A stretch of 64,000 nt of DNA from Helichrysum umbraculigerum (GCA_949592205.1 CATIUR010000001.1:243899250-243963249), one strand, 5' to 3'; shown: positions 32,843-47,011, counted from the stretch's first letter. A program made the numbers and translations. Notes: generated by a model from the letters alone, not told the origin.

Positions 32843-35800
32843 ATGGCAGAGAATGAACCTCCAGCTGACCCACCCAATGATGCCCCTCGAACTAATGTAT
32901 CCCCTCCTGAAACCCAAAATGTTAGCCAAGGTCAAACTGGTACTACCTTTTCTGCAGGGGATTTTGATCATGAGGATTATATGATTCATCTAGAGGCAGA
33001 AAATCTGAGACTTAAGGCAATAGAACAACAGTTTTTGTAACAACAACAACAAAACCGGTCTTCTCAACAAATCTTACAATCTTTGCCACCTACTGTTAGC
33101 ACTGTACCACCACTCTTGGTGACTTCGCAGATTCCAGTATCTCAGTCTTATTATCATCATCCTCACTATGGTACTTATCCGATTTCGGCTCCGTTCTCTT
33201 CCGGACCTTCGGGTTATCAGACTCCGATATTTCAAGCTCAGAATCAACCTAAGCTATCCTCTTTTAAGACTTTCAAGTCTTGTGGACCATCGGATTATTC
33301 GGGTAGTACAAATCCCTCCGTTACCTTGGATTGGTTGAGGGATATGGAAAGAAAGTTTGAGGTTTGCCGATGTGAAGAGGAAGTCAAGGTTCCTTTTGCG
33401 GTGCAACTTCTGAAGGGTCCCGCAATGGTTTGGTGGGATTCCATTACATCACATTTTACCCCACAGCAGAGAGCATCGATTTGTTGGTCTGATTTCCACA
33501 ATGAGGTTTGTAAGAAATATTGTTCGGGATTTGACATGACCCGGATTCGACGCGAGTTTTTGGATTTGCAATTAACGGACAAGATGACGATGGATGATCT
33601 CATTTCCCAATTCACTGACAAGTTGAGATTCGTGCAACAATGGGTACCAGAGGAACGTATGAAGATTGACCATTTTGTGGGGATGTTACCGCATGCTTAT
33701 CGGACGACCGTGAGGTTGGCGGGTACTCTTTCCCAAGCTTTTGATCTTGCCCGTTCTGTGGATGGGGATGTTAGGGCACAAGGTTTGGAGGTTAAGGAAA
33801 AATCTCCATTTAAACCCAAGGGTGAATCTTCGGGTAGTCCTGGAAAGAAGAAATGGCAGGGATCTCATCAACCTAAGAAGTCCAGTTCGGATAGTAAATC
33901 ATTGGACAGAACCAATTGGTGCCAAAATTGTAAATCGTGACACACGGGTCCTTGCACTCCACAAACTGCTAGGTGTATCAAATGTGGACAACTTGGTCAT
34001 GACATCAAGGATTGTGCGTTTCCTAGACATGTGTGTTGGAATTGTCAAAAGGAAGGTCATCGGTCGGGTTTGTGTCCGGAGGCTAGGAAACAAAGGATGG
34101 GTGTGGTCGGAGGGTCTTCATCTTCTGGCCAGAAAAGAAAGAATCCCCCAACGGCAACCGGCCGGGCATTTCAAATGACAGCTGATGATGCTGTCAGGAC
34201 TGAAGATGTTATAACTGGTACATTCCTAATCAACTCTGTACCAGCTACTGTTCTGTTTGATTCGGGAGCCAATTGCTCATTTATATCTATGCTTTTCTGC
34301 GATAAACTGAAATTGACTCCCACTTGTATTACAAATCCTATTGAGGTGGAGATAGCAAATGGCAAGATAGTTCCAGTTACCACATCGGTGACTGGAGCTA
34401 GCATCTTGATTGAGGATCATAGTTTCCCAATTTCTTTTCTATTGATGCCTATCCCCAGTTTTGATGCGGTTTTAGGCATGGATTGGTTAAGTAAGAATAA
34501 GGCAAGTATAGAGTGCCATAAGAAACTAATTAGGATTCCAATCTCTAATGAGTCATATGTTGTGACTCGAGGGGAACGGGAAAGGGGTAGTATCCCTTTA
34601 ATTTCTATGATGAAAGCTAGTAAATCTCTAGCTAAGGGGTGTGTATCCTACCTGGCTTATATAGTTGATGCAAAATTAGAAAAGAGAACCGTTTCCAATG
34701 TTCAGGTGGTTTCTGATTACCCTGATGTCTTTCCTGATGAATTGCCTGGGTTACCTCCCATTAGAGAGGTGGAATATAAAATTGACCTAATTCCGGGTTC
34801 TACTCCCGTAGCTAAGGCTCCTTATAGACTAACTCCCTCCGAAATTCGTGAAATGATGACCCAAATCCAGGAGCTATTAGATAAGGGTTTCGTCAGGCCT
34901 AGTTCGTCTCCTTGGGGTGCACCCGTATTGTTTTTTAAAAAAAAGGATGGCACCCTTCGGATGTGTATTGATTATAGAGAGTTGAATAAGCGAACCATAA
35001 AGAATAAGTACCCTTTGCCCTGAATAGATGAATTATTTGATCAATTACAAGGGTCTTCCTATTTTTCTAAGATTGACTTGAGGTCGGGTTATCATCAAGT
35101 GCGGGTCTGTGAGGAGGATATTCCTAAGACGGCTTTTCGCACTAGATATGGTCATTATGAATTTCTTGTTATGCCTTTTGGATTGACTAATGCTCCGGCG
35201 GTCTTTATGGATTTGATGAATAGAGTTTGTCGACCCTACCTTGATAAGTTCGTTATTGTATTTATTGATGATATATTGATTTATTCTAAGACTGAGACTG
35301 ATCATGAAGTACACTTGCGTTTTGTACTCGACACTTTGAAACAGGAGAAGTTGTATGCTAAGTTCTCCAAATGTGAATTTTGGTTGCGTGAGGTCCAGTT
35401 TTTGGGACATATTATTTGTGAGGATGGAGTTAAGGTTGATCCATCTAAAGTTGAGGCAGTTATGAATTGGCAAGCGCCTAAGTCTGCTTCGGAGATTAAG
35501 AGTTTTCTTGGTCTAGCGGGTTACTATCGAAAGTTCATCAAGGATTTCTCTAAGCTCGCGGGTCCTTTGACGAAATTGACTCGAAAGGATATTAAGTTTC
35601 AGTGGAATGATCAACAAGAGTCGGTTTTCCAGACTTTGAAACAGTTATTGTGTCAGGCTCCAATTTTAGCCTTGCCTGAAGGGTCCGAGGATTTTATTGT
35701 GTATTGTGATGCTTCGCATGCGGGGTTGGGTGGTGTCTTGATGCAACGTGGTCGGGTCATTGCGTATGCTTCTCGTCAGCTTAAGCCTCATGAAAAGAAT

Positions 35801-37547
35801 TATCCTACCCATGACTTGGAACTTGCAGCAGTAGTCTTTGCCTTGAAAATCTGGAGACACTATTTGTATGGTACTAAATGCGTTATCTGTACGGATCACA
35901 AGAGTCTTCAATACATGTTTTCTCAGAAAGAACTGAATATGCGTCAGAGGCGATGGCTGGAATTGATAAAGGACTACGATTGTGAAATTCGTTACCATCC
36001 GGGTAAGGCGAATGTGGTCGCCGATGCGTTGAGTAGAAAAGGAAAAATTGAGAAAGTTTGCTTTATGCGATTGGAAGTTTCCTCTGATTTTATTGAAACA
36101 TTGAGAACGGCACAAATGGAAGCATCGTTGGATCAAAATTTGAAAGCCGAGATTCTATTGAAAAGAAAAGAACTGTTATGTGACGATTCTCGTGGATTAA
36201 AGACATTTCAATCGTTTGTTTGGGTTCCTTTGCTTGGTGGACTTCGTGATATAATATTGATGGAAGCTCATAAGTCCAGATTGTCGGTTCATCCCGGGAG
36301 CACAAAAATGTATAATGATCTGAAACCTTTATATTGGTGGCCTACTTTGAAAATGGATGTTGCTCGATTTGTGGAATCATGCCATATATGCTCTCAAGTA
36401 AAGGCCGAGCACCAGAAACCGTATGGGTCGTTGAAACAACTTGAGATCCCCGAGTGGAAATGGGAAAACATTACGATGGATTTTGTAACAAAATTTCCGC
36501 GAACCATTAGAGGAAACGACATGATTTGGGTGATTGTGGACCGATTGACTAAGAGTGCTCACTTTCTTGCTACTAGTGAGACGGCTTCTTTGAGTAAATT
36601 ATCCCAATTGTACGTCAATGAGATCGTTTCACGACATGGAATTCCTTTATCTATTGTGTCGGATAGAGATCCACGATTCGTGTCCGGGTTTTGGCAGGGT
36701 TTGCAGAAGGAATTGGGTACCCGAATTAATTTGAGTACGGCTTCACCCTCAGACGGACGGTCAATCAGAACGCACAATTCAAACTTTGGAGGACATGTTG
36801 CGTGCTTGTGTGTTGGAATATGGTGGGTCTCGGGATTCACACCTGCCATTGATTGAGTTCGCGTATAATAATTCTTATCACTCGAGTATAGGTATGCCTC
36901 CGTATGAAATGCTATATGGGCGTCGTTGTAGAACACCCACGTGTTGGTTGGAAGCGGGTGAGAAGCAATTTGCGGGTCCAGATATTGTCCAGATTACTGC
37001 GGATAAAGTAGCTATAGCTCGTGAGAAGTTGAAAGCGGCTCGGGATAGACAGAAACAGTATGCCGATCCGCGGCGTCGTCCGGTTTCGTTTATGGTGGGT
37101 GAATTGGTTTACTTAAAGGTTTCTCCTTGGAAAGGTGTGATTCGGTTTGGTAAGCGTGGTAAACTTGCTCCTAGGTTTATTGGGCCATTTAGAGTTCGCC
37201 AAGTAGTTAATGATCAAACGGTATCGTTAGATCTTCCTCCTGAATTAGCGGGTATTCATGACACCTTCAATGTTTGTTACTTAAGAAAATGTAAGGTGGA
37301 GGACCAATCCCAAGTCCTTCCGTTACAAGACTTGCGTGTCGACTTAAGTCAGAAACTTGTAGAAGAACCCATAGAGCTTGTAGATAGAAAAGTGACTAAA
37401 CTTCGAAAGAAGGAGATAACCATGGTTTTGGTTAAGTGGCGACATAGTTTGGGTGCAAATCTTACGTGGGAAACGGAGGAAAGCATGAGGGTGTGTTACC
37501 CTAATCTCTTTGAGCGTGGCGAGATTTCGGGGACGAAATCTTCTTAA
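32843..37547 (+). pseudogene. Chromovirus gag-pol with three stops and one frameshift
   Basis: The ATG at 32843 begins gag. Zinc knuckles CIKCGQLGHDIKDC and CWNCQKEGHRSGLC follow (34.0 kb), then protease (LFDSGANCSF), RT (CIDYRELNK, FIDDILIYS), RNase H (VYCDASHAGLGGV, CTDHKSLQY), integrase (zinc finger, then Asp of ITMDF and Asp of VSDRDPRF) and a chromodomain-like tail (VLVKWRHS...LTWETEESM). Breaks: TAA at 33038, TGA at 33938 beside a first knuckle, TGA at 35022 before the RT core, and a small deletion near 36750 that shifts the frame just before the integrase Glu. All pieces up to 36.75 kb share one frame; 36786-37547 is in the next. It is not autonomous as it stands. Confidence 0.92.
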
Positions 37548-37557
37548 GGAGGGAAGA
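37546..37557 (+). other. Polypurine tract of the chromovirus
   Basis: AAGGAGGGAAGA lies just before the 3' LTR. It is preceded by a GATTTCGGGGACGAAATC inverted repeat that the element at 42486 also carries in similar form. Confidence 0.85.
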
Positions 37558-37559
37558 TT

Positions 37560-39454
37560 TGTAACATCCTCATTACCGGCCTAGGAGAAATTTGGTAATC
37601 TACTTAATCCATTTGATTATTTAATTAAATTTAGAAATAATTAGTATTAATTGCCAAATTAAAATAAATATGTTTAACGGTCAAATGACTTATTGTGATA
37701 CATGAATTACTACTTGTTTTAAATTATTATAGTTGACGGTATAATAATATATATTTTCACGTAAACGGTTTTTAGGTTCCAAACAATAGGTTTAGATCGG
37801 GTGTAATTTGGAACCAACTTATACCAACCTTAGCAGATGGATCGGTTCATTTATTTTCCCCAATTCATTTCAACAACACATATACCCTAAGTACTAAGAA
37901 ATCAAAAGAAGAAAACTTTGATCAATCGATTTGAGCTTGGATTCGTGGTTACCACTGAACATCATCATCTTCTCCTTCATCATCACCATCTTAAATTGTA
38001 AGTTCATATCCCAATTATGCATATTTATATGATTGAATGAATTAGGTTAGATTCTTGATGCCTAAATAGATTTAGAAGCTTGATGATGATTATTTGTTGT
38101 TATAACATGTTGTAGGATGTTATTTGAGGTATTTTGATTGTTAAAAATATGTATTGTATCTAGATTGGTGGAATTAGGGTTTTTGGTTCGTGATGGTGTT
38201 CTTGTTGACCTGGGTTTTGTCGCTGGAAAGATGACAAACGCGATCCAGGCATCAGGCCAGGATCGTGTTCCATAGTGATAATTTGTCTCAAACCTGAATC
38301 CTTCTTTGAAACGCGATCCCGCCCCTTAAGTTCGGATCGCGTTAGTTAGTGTAAATCCGTGTTGAGTTGAGTTTGTTCTTTGGAACGCGATCCCGGCACA
38401 TCTTCAGGATCGCGTTTGATAGTGAAAAACGGTAACAGAACTTTTTGTACATTGGAACGCGATCCAGCCTACTCTCACCCGGATCGCGTTTGCATGTTGT
38501 AAAAATGACAAATTTGTTAACTTGTGACTTATGCATTCGTGTTAATCGCATTGTAGTAATAGTATAGTAGATATTCTTATATGACACTATATACATGATT
38601 ATATCATAGTGAACTTGAATGTGAGACTAATTCGGGTTGGTCGTATTTTCAGATAAAGCGAAGACTCAGTGAGACTAGATCTCTGAGTGGTGACATTGTC
38701 AGTAAGGGTGAGTGGATCATTGACTCTCTTTCTGAATTAGTTGTAACAATCCGGTTACAACGGGTAAACGTGGTTTTACAGTTATATATATATTGAATAA
38801 GTACATTTTGCCATGATGATTATGGAATGTGCTATCTTGTCAGGGGTCAATATGATATTGGGTTTGGATACTATTACTTTGGACGACATGATGACTTTGT
38901 ACATGTGTTGTTTATTGAAATCATGTCGTATGTAGTAATGGTACTAAACTATCGGTAAGACCACTGTTTGGCCTTCAGTGGTTATAAGTGTTACTTGGGG
39001 AACCACCGCGACATGAGGGTACCTCAAGGACCACCGATCCTCTTTGATGTATTTGTTATGATGCTTTGTGGTGATCAATTGCTATGATAGTTTAGATTGA
39101 TAGTTGTGATCTATTCACTTAGCTTCGTGCTAATCCCTCTCCTCACTTCTTGCAGGTTACTTTTGATGTGGGTGGGCAAGAAGTTAGTTTGAAGAATGTT
39201 TGACTGCCTACTCTGACTATACGACATGTAGTCGTTTAATAAACTTATGTTTTGGAATTTAAATAACACTTAACTTAATGTTGTAGTTGATATGATTATT
39301 GTACCAACTTATCATGCAGGCATAGATTGTGTTTTGGGAACTATGTTATACGCAATCTATAATGCATGATTTGTATTTAATCGCTTCCGATATATGTTTA
39401 AAAAAAAAAAAAATAATAAAAAAAATTTGTCTCTTGAAATATTGTGGTGTTATA
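37560..39454 (+). repeat. 3' LTR of the chromovirus
   Basis: Near-identical to the 5' LTR. I find about five base changes: two adjacent in the first hairpin, others near 38798, 39010 and 39241, plus poly-A differences at 39400-39425. The hairpin array is at 38237-38490. Confidence 0.92.
38237..38490 (+). repeat. Four-unit hairpin array in the 3' LTR
   Basis: Same array as at 31456-31709, shifted by 6781 bp. Unit 1's right stem differs at two adjacent bases between the LTRs (GGATCGCTTT against GGATCGTGTT), which weakens that stem in both copies. Confidence 0.9.
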
Positions 39455-39783
39455 ATATAAGTAATTGTAAAGTAACAACCCCCAAAAGACTAAAATGAAA
39501 GTCATTGTTCATTATTTAAACAAAAACATAACAAACGCTGTTTGTTTATCTACCAAACTATACTATGGTCAACGGCTTTAAACTCTACGATTCAGAGATA
39601 TTTTATTAAATGTCAACCGTCTAATACAACTGTTATTCTTATACTAATAAAATAAAAATAGAAAAAATAAAAAATATCTGAAATACTCCCCATCAACTAT
39701 CAAACGTCATACGGAAATTATATCATTTTAACTCTTAAGTTTCCTAATAAGTTGAGATATGATACCAAATGACGTTTTTAGGG

Positions 39784-40038
39784 TGGAGTTAGAAGTCGCG
39801 AGCATCACCATTAAGTTGAGAGGGGGAAGACTAAGATGGTTTGGACATGTTAGGAGGAGACCTATCACGGCGCCAGTTAGGAGAGTGGAAGCTAGCTCTT
39901 ACTGGCTCAAGGAGAAGGGGTAGACCTAGACGTAAGTGGGAGGATAGACTGATGCTTGACATGAAAGAGCTTCTCTTGACCGAGGACATGACCTCTGATA
40001 GGAATATGTGGAGGATTAGAATTAGGACGGATGAGTAG
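39784..40038 (+). pseudogene. 3' scrap of a LINE reverse-transcriptase ORF
   Basis: RLRWFGHVRRRPITAPVRR is followed, after a frameshift near 39885, by GRPRRKWEDRL and LTEDMTSDRNMWRIRI. This is the conserved C-terminal tail of plant LINE RT proteins. Everything upstream is missing, as expected of 5'-truncated LINE copies or later deletion. Confidence 0.75.
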
Positions 40039-40309
40039 AGTGTTTTAGATAGACTAATATATGTTGTATTCATAGATATATTTATAATTAAATAGTCATG
40101 TAGGGGGTATATATCCAGGTAGAATCAGAATAGATGCGCATAGTGTTCTAGTTAGATAAATTTTCTAATTATATAAGGGCGTAGGGTGTTTTAAGGTAGA
40201 TAGTATTTATTTATTACGGTGTTATATTAGAGTATTAGGTAGATGAATATTTTATTTTTTGAGGGGGCTTATAGGGAGTATCAAGATAGTTATGTATGAT
40301 GTATTAGGT

Positions 40310-40310
<1 letters not shown>

Positions 40311-40386
<76 letters not shown>
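40311..40386. repeat. (TA)n(CA)n microsatellite
   Basis: About 30 TA units then about eight CA units. It directly abuts the Helitron 3' end at 40387. Confidence 0.92.
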
Positions 40387-40387
<1 letters not shown>

Positions 40388-41470
40388 TAGGCTTGGAGCT
40401 CGTGCGATGAACAGACATTTAAAAAATACAATTATATGTTTAGTTCTAAGTAGACTAATAAGTTATTGTTGTTTACTTTGAAGGTGCAACTATCATTCAA
40501 AATAAAAATAATTACGAATATAAACCAAAGTATATTGAAACAGCGAATTTCTAAGCTTAAAAGTAGTAATAATGAAATAGTGTAAGACATAATATGAAAA
40601 CTATATATGTTGCAGAACTTCTTTGATAATAACATTGGTTGTAGAGTTGATGAGTTGTTTTTCTTTGTTGCAAATCAACACCTTTAATCCACTTATACTT
40701 TTAACTCTCGAAAGTGCAACATAAAGTTGGCCATGAGTGAAAATTGGATATTGAAGAAATAAACCGACATGAGATAGCGATTTACTTGGCTCTTATTAAT
40801 GGTCATTTCGAAACATACCTCTAATGAATATTGCCTTCCTTGAAACCTAAACGGTATTTTTTTCATCAGAAGGGACAATCAACATTTGTTGGACACAAGT
40901 TCTTGTTCCAACATGGGTTCATGTCAAGATTTTGCCTCAATCATTTTCTCGCCAAGCTTCATAATTTGTAATCGTGAGCCATTGCATAAGGCTGCTGTTT
41001 GATCAACATTTCGATGTAGCATATCAGGGACACCAACTTTGAGCATTAGCTTGTGTTTAGGTAGTCTAACAATGTTAATGTTCTTGAGAAAATCATATGT
41101 ATATAAATCGTTATTAAAATCTGCATCCAAGTCAGCCTGACAAATAATGTCTGAGCTTAAGAACACATGTTCATCACCATCAAGAAACTTCATCATATGA
41201 TCATTTATTATGTCGACAACGTCGTGGGTTGGTGCCCCAATTGCACACTCCCGATAATAAGTTGGATTTCCAAGGTTCTCAATGAAGTTAGGATATATAG
41301 AGGCAATAATAGAAATAATAGGCATTAATCCCGTACGATGCACCACCGTATGAAAATTAAAGTTGTAATAATTTGTAAGTAGTGTGCAATTATTCTTGAA
41401 AAATAAAATAATTAGTAACATAACTCAAAATATATAGGACAACGTACTAATTTTCAGTTTCAAACATAGT
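40387..41470 (-). mobile_element. Helitron 3' remnant with helicase sequence
   Basis: On the minus strand the element ends ATCGCACGAGCTCCAAGCCTAG at 40387, followed by T, a CTRR-type Helitron terminus. Upstream on that strand is the helicase tail. The 5' part (Rep, most of the helicase) is absent from this locus. Confidence 0.65.
40640..41421 (-). pseudogene. Helitron PIF1-like helicase, C-terminal part
   Basis: The frame from 41421 down has GAPTHDVVDIINDHM, HVFLSSDIICQAD, LPKHKLMLKVGVPDML and a Cys-Asn-Gly-Ser-Arg-Leu-Gln segment, diagnostic of the Helitron/PIF1 helicase C-terminus. After a stop near 40924 it continues in other frames with IPFRFQGRQYSL, MTINKSQ and HGQLYVALSRVKS (motif VI region). 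Walker motifs are missing. It is a decayed fragment. Confidence 0.8.
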
Positions 41471-41513
41471 AATAATAATATACCATTTAAAAGTGAAATT
41501 ACTTACATTATTA

Positions 41514-42480
41514 CTAGCAAAAACCCGCGCTATGCAGCGGATACAATGTTTTAAGCTCGATCAGAAAGATTGTTATTAACTTTTGCTCAGTTCATCCAAA
41601 CAGTATGTATTATTGTTAGCTTGGTCGAAGTTTAAGTCTATCCTAATAACATTTAAATTTTAAATATTTAACAATAAGATATATGTTGCTATCGAACCGG
41701 TTAACAAAATAAGAGCCGACGGTATAAAACATATTTGATATCGTCCTAATAAGTTATATTTTATCTTGACAACTACTAACTAACTTAATTAAAAAAATTT
41801 AAATGTACAGTATTCAATATTATTGAATGTTTGGCAAGGAATATATTTTAATCAGTGAATTATTTCTAAAATTATAAAAAGGTTATTTGTGAACCATATT
41901 ATAATCAATTCTAATTATAAATATATTTTGATTATTATTGTTCTTTTCCAAAATTAGTCAGGGGTAGTTTTGTCATCATCATTGCAAATAAGGGTAAGTA
42001 AGTAATTTTCAATCTTTAAATGGGTAAGGTATAGAAGAAAATGGGTAAACCTTTTATAAGGGAGAAAGATTATTATCTAAAAAAATAGAGAAGAGAAGAT
42101 ATATCAGTGTAGATTAATTACAACACAATTAACTTGTAATATAATTTTCCAATCAATGGGATATGATTTAATTTATTATTTAAATATAATATTATTATTG
42201 AAACGATGTTAACTTTGTCTTAACGTAAATTTAGTTATGTTACCTGTCTTATGTGATTATGATATACGTGGTTTATATAATATTGTTTGTTCTAAAAGTC
42301 TAAATATATGCATATGGGAGAGCATAAGATGATTAATCGAGAAATATTAATCAATTTAATAAATATGTTATTATAAAAAGATTGAACACACGTAATATCA
42401 TAATTAATTAACATTAACTCTCATTAGTGTGGGCTGTGCATTTTGCACACAATTCTTACTTACTACTACTATACATATTA
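41514..42480 (-). mobile_element. Non-autonomous Helitron-like element
   Basis: On the minus strand the 3' end is CCGCTGCATAGCGCGGGTT, then TTTGCTAG and a T. A CCGC...GCGG hairpin sits close to the terminal CTAG at 41517-41514, as in plant Helitrons. The 5' end should lie near 42480 (minus-strand TATAGTAGTAGTAAG resembles Helitron 5' ends), but a clean TC terminus is not visible. No coding sequence inside. Confidence 0.5.
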
Positions 42481-42485
42481 TATAT

Positions 42486-44636
42486 TATAACACCCGCTAA
42501 ATACAAGGACATTTTTTTTTTTTTTTAAACATATCGGAAGCGCATGATTAATAGAAACCAGTGGATTGCATACATACATTTCAAATAGCAATCCACTTAT
42601 ATACAAACCTTTAAAACTAGATTATTCTAATCATTACACACATTAAGTTTAGGTGTTATAGAAATCCCAATGTGTTGTTAAATCATTAACGTATTATCCA
42701 TTTCAGAGTGAGCCTGTCAAACATTCCATTCCATACGTACTTCTTGCCCACCCACATACAGAAGTAAACCTGCAAGAAGTAATGAGGGGTTAGCACGAAG
42801 CTAAGTGAATAGATCCCAAGCTATCAATCTAACTCAGCTTAACACATGCCTATAACCAAGCAATGCACAAGCAACATAGAAGGATCGGTGGTCCTTGAGG
42901 TACCCTCATACCGCGGATGGTTCCCCAAGTAACACTTAAAACCAACTGACGGCCAAATCAGAGGTTAAACCGATAGTTTGGTACTATTACTACACACGAC
43001 GCAATTTCAGTGTCCAACACATGTACAAGTCACTTGCGAAGTCCTAGTAATAGTATCCAAACCCAACACATTAGTTGACCCCCACCAAATCAAATAGTCC
43101 ACAACTATCATAGCACAATGGACGCCAATAATCAATCAAAGGTTTAGCCAACATGCCAATCTAATATTAATGCAATCATTGCAATAAACCAAGTTTACCC
43201 GTTGTAACCATGTTGTTACAACTAACTTAGACAGAAAGTCCAAGATCCACTCACCCTTGACGATCACCGTCTCCACTCAATGGTCTAATATTATTGAGTC
43301 TTCACCATATCTAAGAACACAATATAAATAATGAGTTAGTAATTAATTCATAACATATAACTCATTTAATCTAATAATGTCTAACTACAAATAGTCACAA
43401 AGTTATAACAACTCATTGTATGATTACCCATTACCTCAATACTTAATATCATTATTAACAATAATCAAGTGGTAATTAATTACCATACAATATCACAAGT
43501 AATTAGGTTCAATACTTAGAATCATATAAATAACAATTATCAATTATGTGTCACAAACACAAGCTTAAGGGCTTTCATCCTTAAAATGCACATAAGCTCA
43601 AGACTTTCTTCATGAACATATATCATTTTCATCACTTCTAAGTTAGACTTAAGTTATTCTCATGAATTAAACACCAATTACAACAATAGCATAACCACAA
43701 GCTTCAATTCATGAATATTCAACTAAACCAATAACTAACCATGTGATTATACTTCAAGTTCTTCAATTTTAAACTAAGATTAAGATTATAATTCACATAC
43801 AAACATCAACCAACTATCATGCAAGTATTTCAATCTTCAATTCCAAGTTAATCATGCTAGTTCCATCAATTACCCAAAAACCCATTTTGATTACCACTTG
43901 TATAACATGATTACTTCATTTCTAGGTTAAATTAATATTACTAACCATCTTATAAACACTTATTAACACCACCTTAACCAATTTCATACTTTAATTTCGG
44001 ATTAAAGTCATTAACCCATCAAAATCATCATAAACCCTAAGAATCACCATAAATCTATAATCTTAAGCTTGAATCTAGTTAGTAATCAACAATAACATGT
44101 TTAACTAACAACAATTTCACAAAACAAACTCTTAATTTCGGATTTAACTCACTAATTAGTAAAAACCCCAAAAACCCCAAATTTTAGGTTATGGAAAATG
44201 AAGAACATATGATCATACCTTGTTCTTGATGATTATGGAAGCTTGAATCCGAATTTACAAGCTCCAATTTGATGTTTTGAGAATGATTTTGATAATGATT
44301 TAGGGTTAGATGGGTGTTGGTGTGTGTATACGTACGTATGTATGCATATGTGGGATAAAAACCAATTTATTCCATAGAGTATAGCATATAAGTGTTAGTT
44401 TTCGTTCCCCGTATTTATTATTGTCTGGAACTTAAAAACCATTTGTGGGGAAATACAATTTTATTTTACCGTCAACTAAATAAGTTTAAAACGAGTAATA
44501 TTTTATTATTCACAAAAAGTCATATAACTGTTTGACCTATTATTTTCAATTATCACAATACATATAACAAATTTAAATAGCATTTAAATTTACAGGAAAT
44601 ACCTATTACTCCTAGGCCCAATTTGAGGATGTTACA
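42486..44636 (-). repeat. 3' LTR (minus orientation) of the non-coding element
   Basis: On the plus strand it runs from TATAACACCCGC to GGATGTTACA. Over long aligned stretches I see no substitution against the copy at 48530. Confidence 0.88.
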
Positions 44637-47011
44637 AATCTCTCCCCCTTAAAGAGATTTCGTCCTCGAAATCTAATCATCCTTAATTAGTCTAGAGAAT
44701 TTAATCACATCCTACCTCGTGTGAAGTTTGGTTCACACTTTATTTCCAATTTCCTAAATACATAATTATTTATCACTAAATGCACATAAGGTATATGTAC
44801 AATTTAAATTACATATGCATATCATCTCTATGCGTATCTTAATCACTCATCACACATACACAAAATATGTATACATTTAATCCATTTTAAGATATATGTT
44901 TTCAACCTAATTACACATGCACATATCCAATGTACATGCTTCAATTTCTCATTTCAGTACATATAATGTACCTAATCTTATCTTCATATACACAATGAAC
45001 GTTTTAAAACAAGTTATCACTTAACATAAGTAAATCACTTAACTAAGTAAAGTAATATACTCTCATAACCAGAATCTTGCGACATGCTAGATCTTTAAAA
45101 TTAGTATATGAATTCTATCTTTTTCAATAACGAAAACAGTGGTTATGGAAACCACAATACACATATCATCAATGAAGTTTAAATTTCAATTATAACTAGC
45201 ATCCACGCTAATATCCACATATCACTGAGGTACATGAAACCCATTTTTATTAAAATATCTCGGAATCATATAACACTAACTACGTATTGATAAGCAAAGT
45301 AGAGGTCAAATCCTATGGTTACTACCATAATCATGTAATTACACAATCACTTAGCACCAAATCATATTGGATACATGCTAAGTCTCAATCAATGGGTACC
45401 TTGCTATACTAGCACACGTACCACATTATCAAAATGTGCTAATCATCAACACATTTTTCAACAATATTCACCTATTTAATCCACTTTAACCGACCTCTAC
45501 TTAACTTTTCTCATCACATAACTTTTTCAAATTACAATTTACCACTTTATCTAGTCATTAGATATGCATAAATCCGAAAGATTATATGTAATTCGCACGT
45601 AATTATAATAATATTATCAATGCAACAAGTAAAACTCTTATTTTCCTGACTATTTTACTTTTTCCCAAGGACATAGTTTCACATGATTTTCTAATACTAG
45701 GCTATCCGGCTATGCGAATCTTCACTAAGCCTCAAACATTGCAACAAATAATCACATACTCATTTTTAACAAGTAGTATAACCCGTTCAAAATTTTCCTT
45801 TACAATGATATCACATTGAACAATAATTTTAATAGTCTGCTACTACCTTAATTTTAGTCAATCAATAACTATTTCATAACTGTGGGTCAATACATGTTAC
45901 CGTTAATTTAAAATCATTTAACTTCATTTGGTACTTAGTAGCCTCAACAACTCCATGTGAAATGGCATAATATGAATACGTTGGCCAGACGTCATCATAT
46001 TATGTCAGTCACGCTTTATTCTCAGGCTAGTTCATACCATTAATCTCTCAAAAATTTATTAGTCTTTACCCTTACTTATATCATAACCATGATATCAACC
46101 ATTTGCACAATTATAACTACCCATAGTAGCAGGTATATCATCAAGTATTAGTTTACTACCGTTTTCAACTTATCATTTTGAATGTACATTACACATATCA
46201 TCAAGTTTACACAAACCACACAGACATTCAATACCTCTTTTTATTATATCCTTAACTCAGGTGTAATGTCTAACACCATTATTACAAACAACTTCTTTAT
46301 TACCTAATTCAAGGTCATTTACTAATTACATCACTCGACATTAATAGTACATCTGGTACTAAACACTTCATCCATACTACTTGTAATATTCAATATGTTC
46401 TCTCCAATCTTTACCTCTTTAGTTGTAACATAAGTAAAACTTTTCATGCCACACATGCGAATTATTACTCTACTTTCAAATATCAATAAGTATAGACCCA
46501 TGTATTCCTTTCAATCTCTAAGAATACTTATTTTAACCATTTCCAATATTTTAGATGACTCATTTACTTCATCTTATTTCACTTAGTCCATATCACTCAA
46601 GAATTTAAATCGCCACCAACAACAGTTGGCCACAATCGACAATGCGACAAATACACAGCTTGAAAATAACTTATACTCAATAAAATATGAGGACCTCTTA
46701 AACAAGTTATAACGTCATATTTAGTCATAGGGATGATCCCAGGGCTCAAAGAAACAAAAGCCCAATTTAAAACGTAAGTCAAAAGTTCAAAATAAAGTCC
46801 GAAAAACAGTAAAATGCCATTTTCGAGCCCCAAACAACCCCGAAGTGCCCAAAACTGACAGGGCTCATGGCGAAGCGATAAGCTTTGACCGTTGGGCCGT
46901 TTCCGAGTGACCCTGTAAATTTCGTCTTAATCGGACACCGAAATTTTCTAAAATTTTCTACGTCAAGAACTACGTCGAACGTCGCAAAATTTTTTTTTTT
47001 TTTTTTTTACT

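Larger units (their letters stand above)
30779..39454 (+). mobile_element. Ty3/gypsy chromovirus (Tekay/Del-like), young but broken
   Basis: LTRs of 1891 and 1895 bp bound an internal region with an initiator-Met tRNA primer site, gag, protease, RT, RNase H, integrase, a C-terminal chromodomain-like segment and a polypurine tract. ATATA is duplicated at 30774-30778 and 39455-39459. The two LTRs differ by about five substitutions plus poly-A length, so insertion was recent. The coding region nevertheless has three stops and a frameshift. Confidence 0.92.
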
